Positions 63,850 to 64,000 of a DNA stretch of 64,000 bases are shown here, one piece after another. The DNA lies in the NCBI GenBank assembly GCA_004794655.1, contig SMMW01000575.1, positions 10,057,001-10,121,000 of the forward strand, given 5' to 3'. The notes beneath the pieces are model-generated. The model saw only the letters and a list, made by a program, of their open reading frames with translations. It ran no database searches and had not been told where the DNA came from. Made by a program: the position numbers and the translations under genes. Position 1 is the stretch's first letter. Each line of letters opens with the position of its first letter. The stretch comes from Marisa cornuarietis (taxonomy: Eukaryota > Mollusca > Gastropoda > Architaenioglossa > Ampullariidae).

Positions 63850-64000
63850 GTAACAATGTTTTTACTTAAAAGCCATCAGTGTAAATTTTTTTTGTTTAGT
63901 CATGTTGTAAAAATAGAAGTATTTCGGGGGGTTAGACATAAATGTATGGGTTATTTTCTCTGTGCATGGTAACAAACACATTGAGCACACAGCAAACAGA

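Overview
This is a eukaryotic, metazoan window: AT-rich, with short exons bounded by GT-AG splice sites, long introns and many transposon relics. The gene set is animal-specific in form: an NF-X1-type zinc-finger gene, a multi-repeat beta-thymosin gene and O-GlcNAc transferase. Together with the SINE, RTE-like LINE and hAT repeats, it suggests a lophotrochozoan, most likely a gastropod mollusc. The phylum is an inference; the animal assignment is firm.

Layout. 1-2103: two decayed pieces of non-LTR retrotransposon, an endonuclease on the minus strand and a reverse-transcriptase C-terminus on the plus strand, lying inside or upstream of NFXL1. 2411-7431 (+): the last ten coding exons of an NFXL1-like gene, ending in a transmembrane anchor; one intron carries two head-to-head SINEs. 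7432-15506: a gene-poor interval where NFXL1 and the thymosin gene converge. It holds two more LINE relics (8150-9144 and 10830-11925, minus), a 224-bp retro-insertion with a 15-bp target duplication, and a fold-back element. 15507-36830 (-): a beta-thymosin repeat gene with eight repeats. The repeat-bearing exons downstream of the start exon are all exactly 114 nt and phase 1, and a non-coding first exon is inferred at about 36.7-36.8 kb. Its introns contain a Tigger-like MITE, a frameshifted THAP-domain relic and a near-perfect 51-bp hairpin. 36922-42130: a hAT transposon with an intact 860-codon transposase, terminal inverted repeats and a perfect 8-bp target duplication. It is interrupted by a second, non-autonomous hAT element (40727-42038). 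42139-48060: intergenic, with a short hAT MITE. 48548-63849 (+): seventeen exons of O-GlcNAc transferase (OGT), running off the right edge within the catalytic region.

The three host genes are not an operon and show no obvious shared pathway. NFXL1 encodes a membrane-anchored zinc-finger/RING-type protein, the thymosin an actin-monomer-binding protein, and OGT the nucleocytoplasmic glycosyltransferase that modifies Ser/Thr with GlcNAc. The thymosin and OGT genes are divergent, with about 11.6 kb between their inferred promoters, nearly half of it the hAT element. The most distinctive items are the modular thymosin gene, the nested and apparently complete hAT pair sitting directly upstream of the thymosin promoter, and several hairpin-forming repeats in introns.
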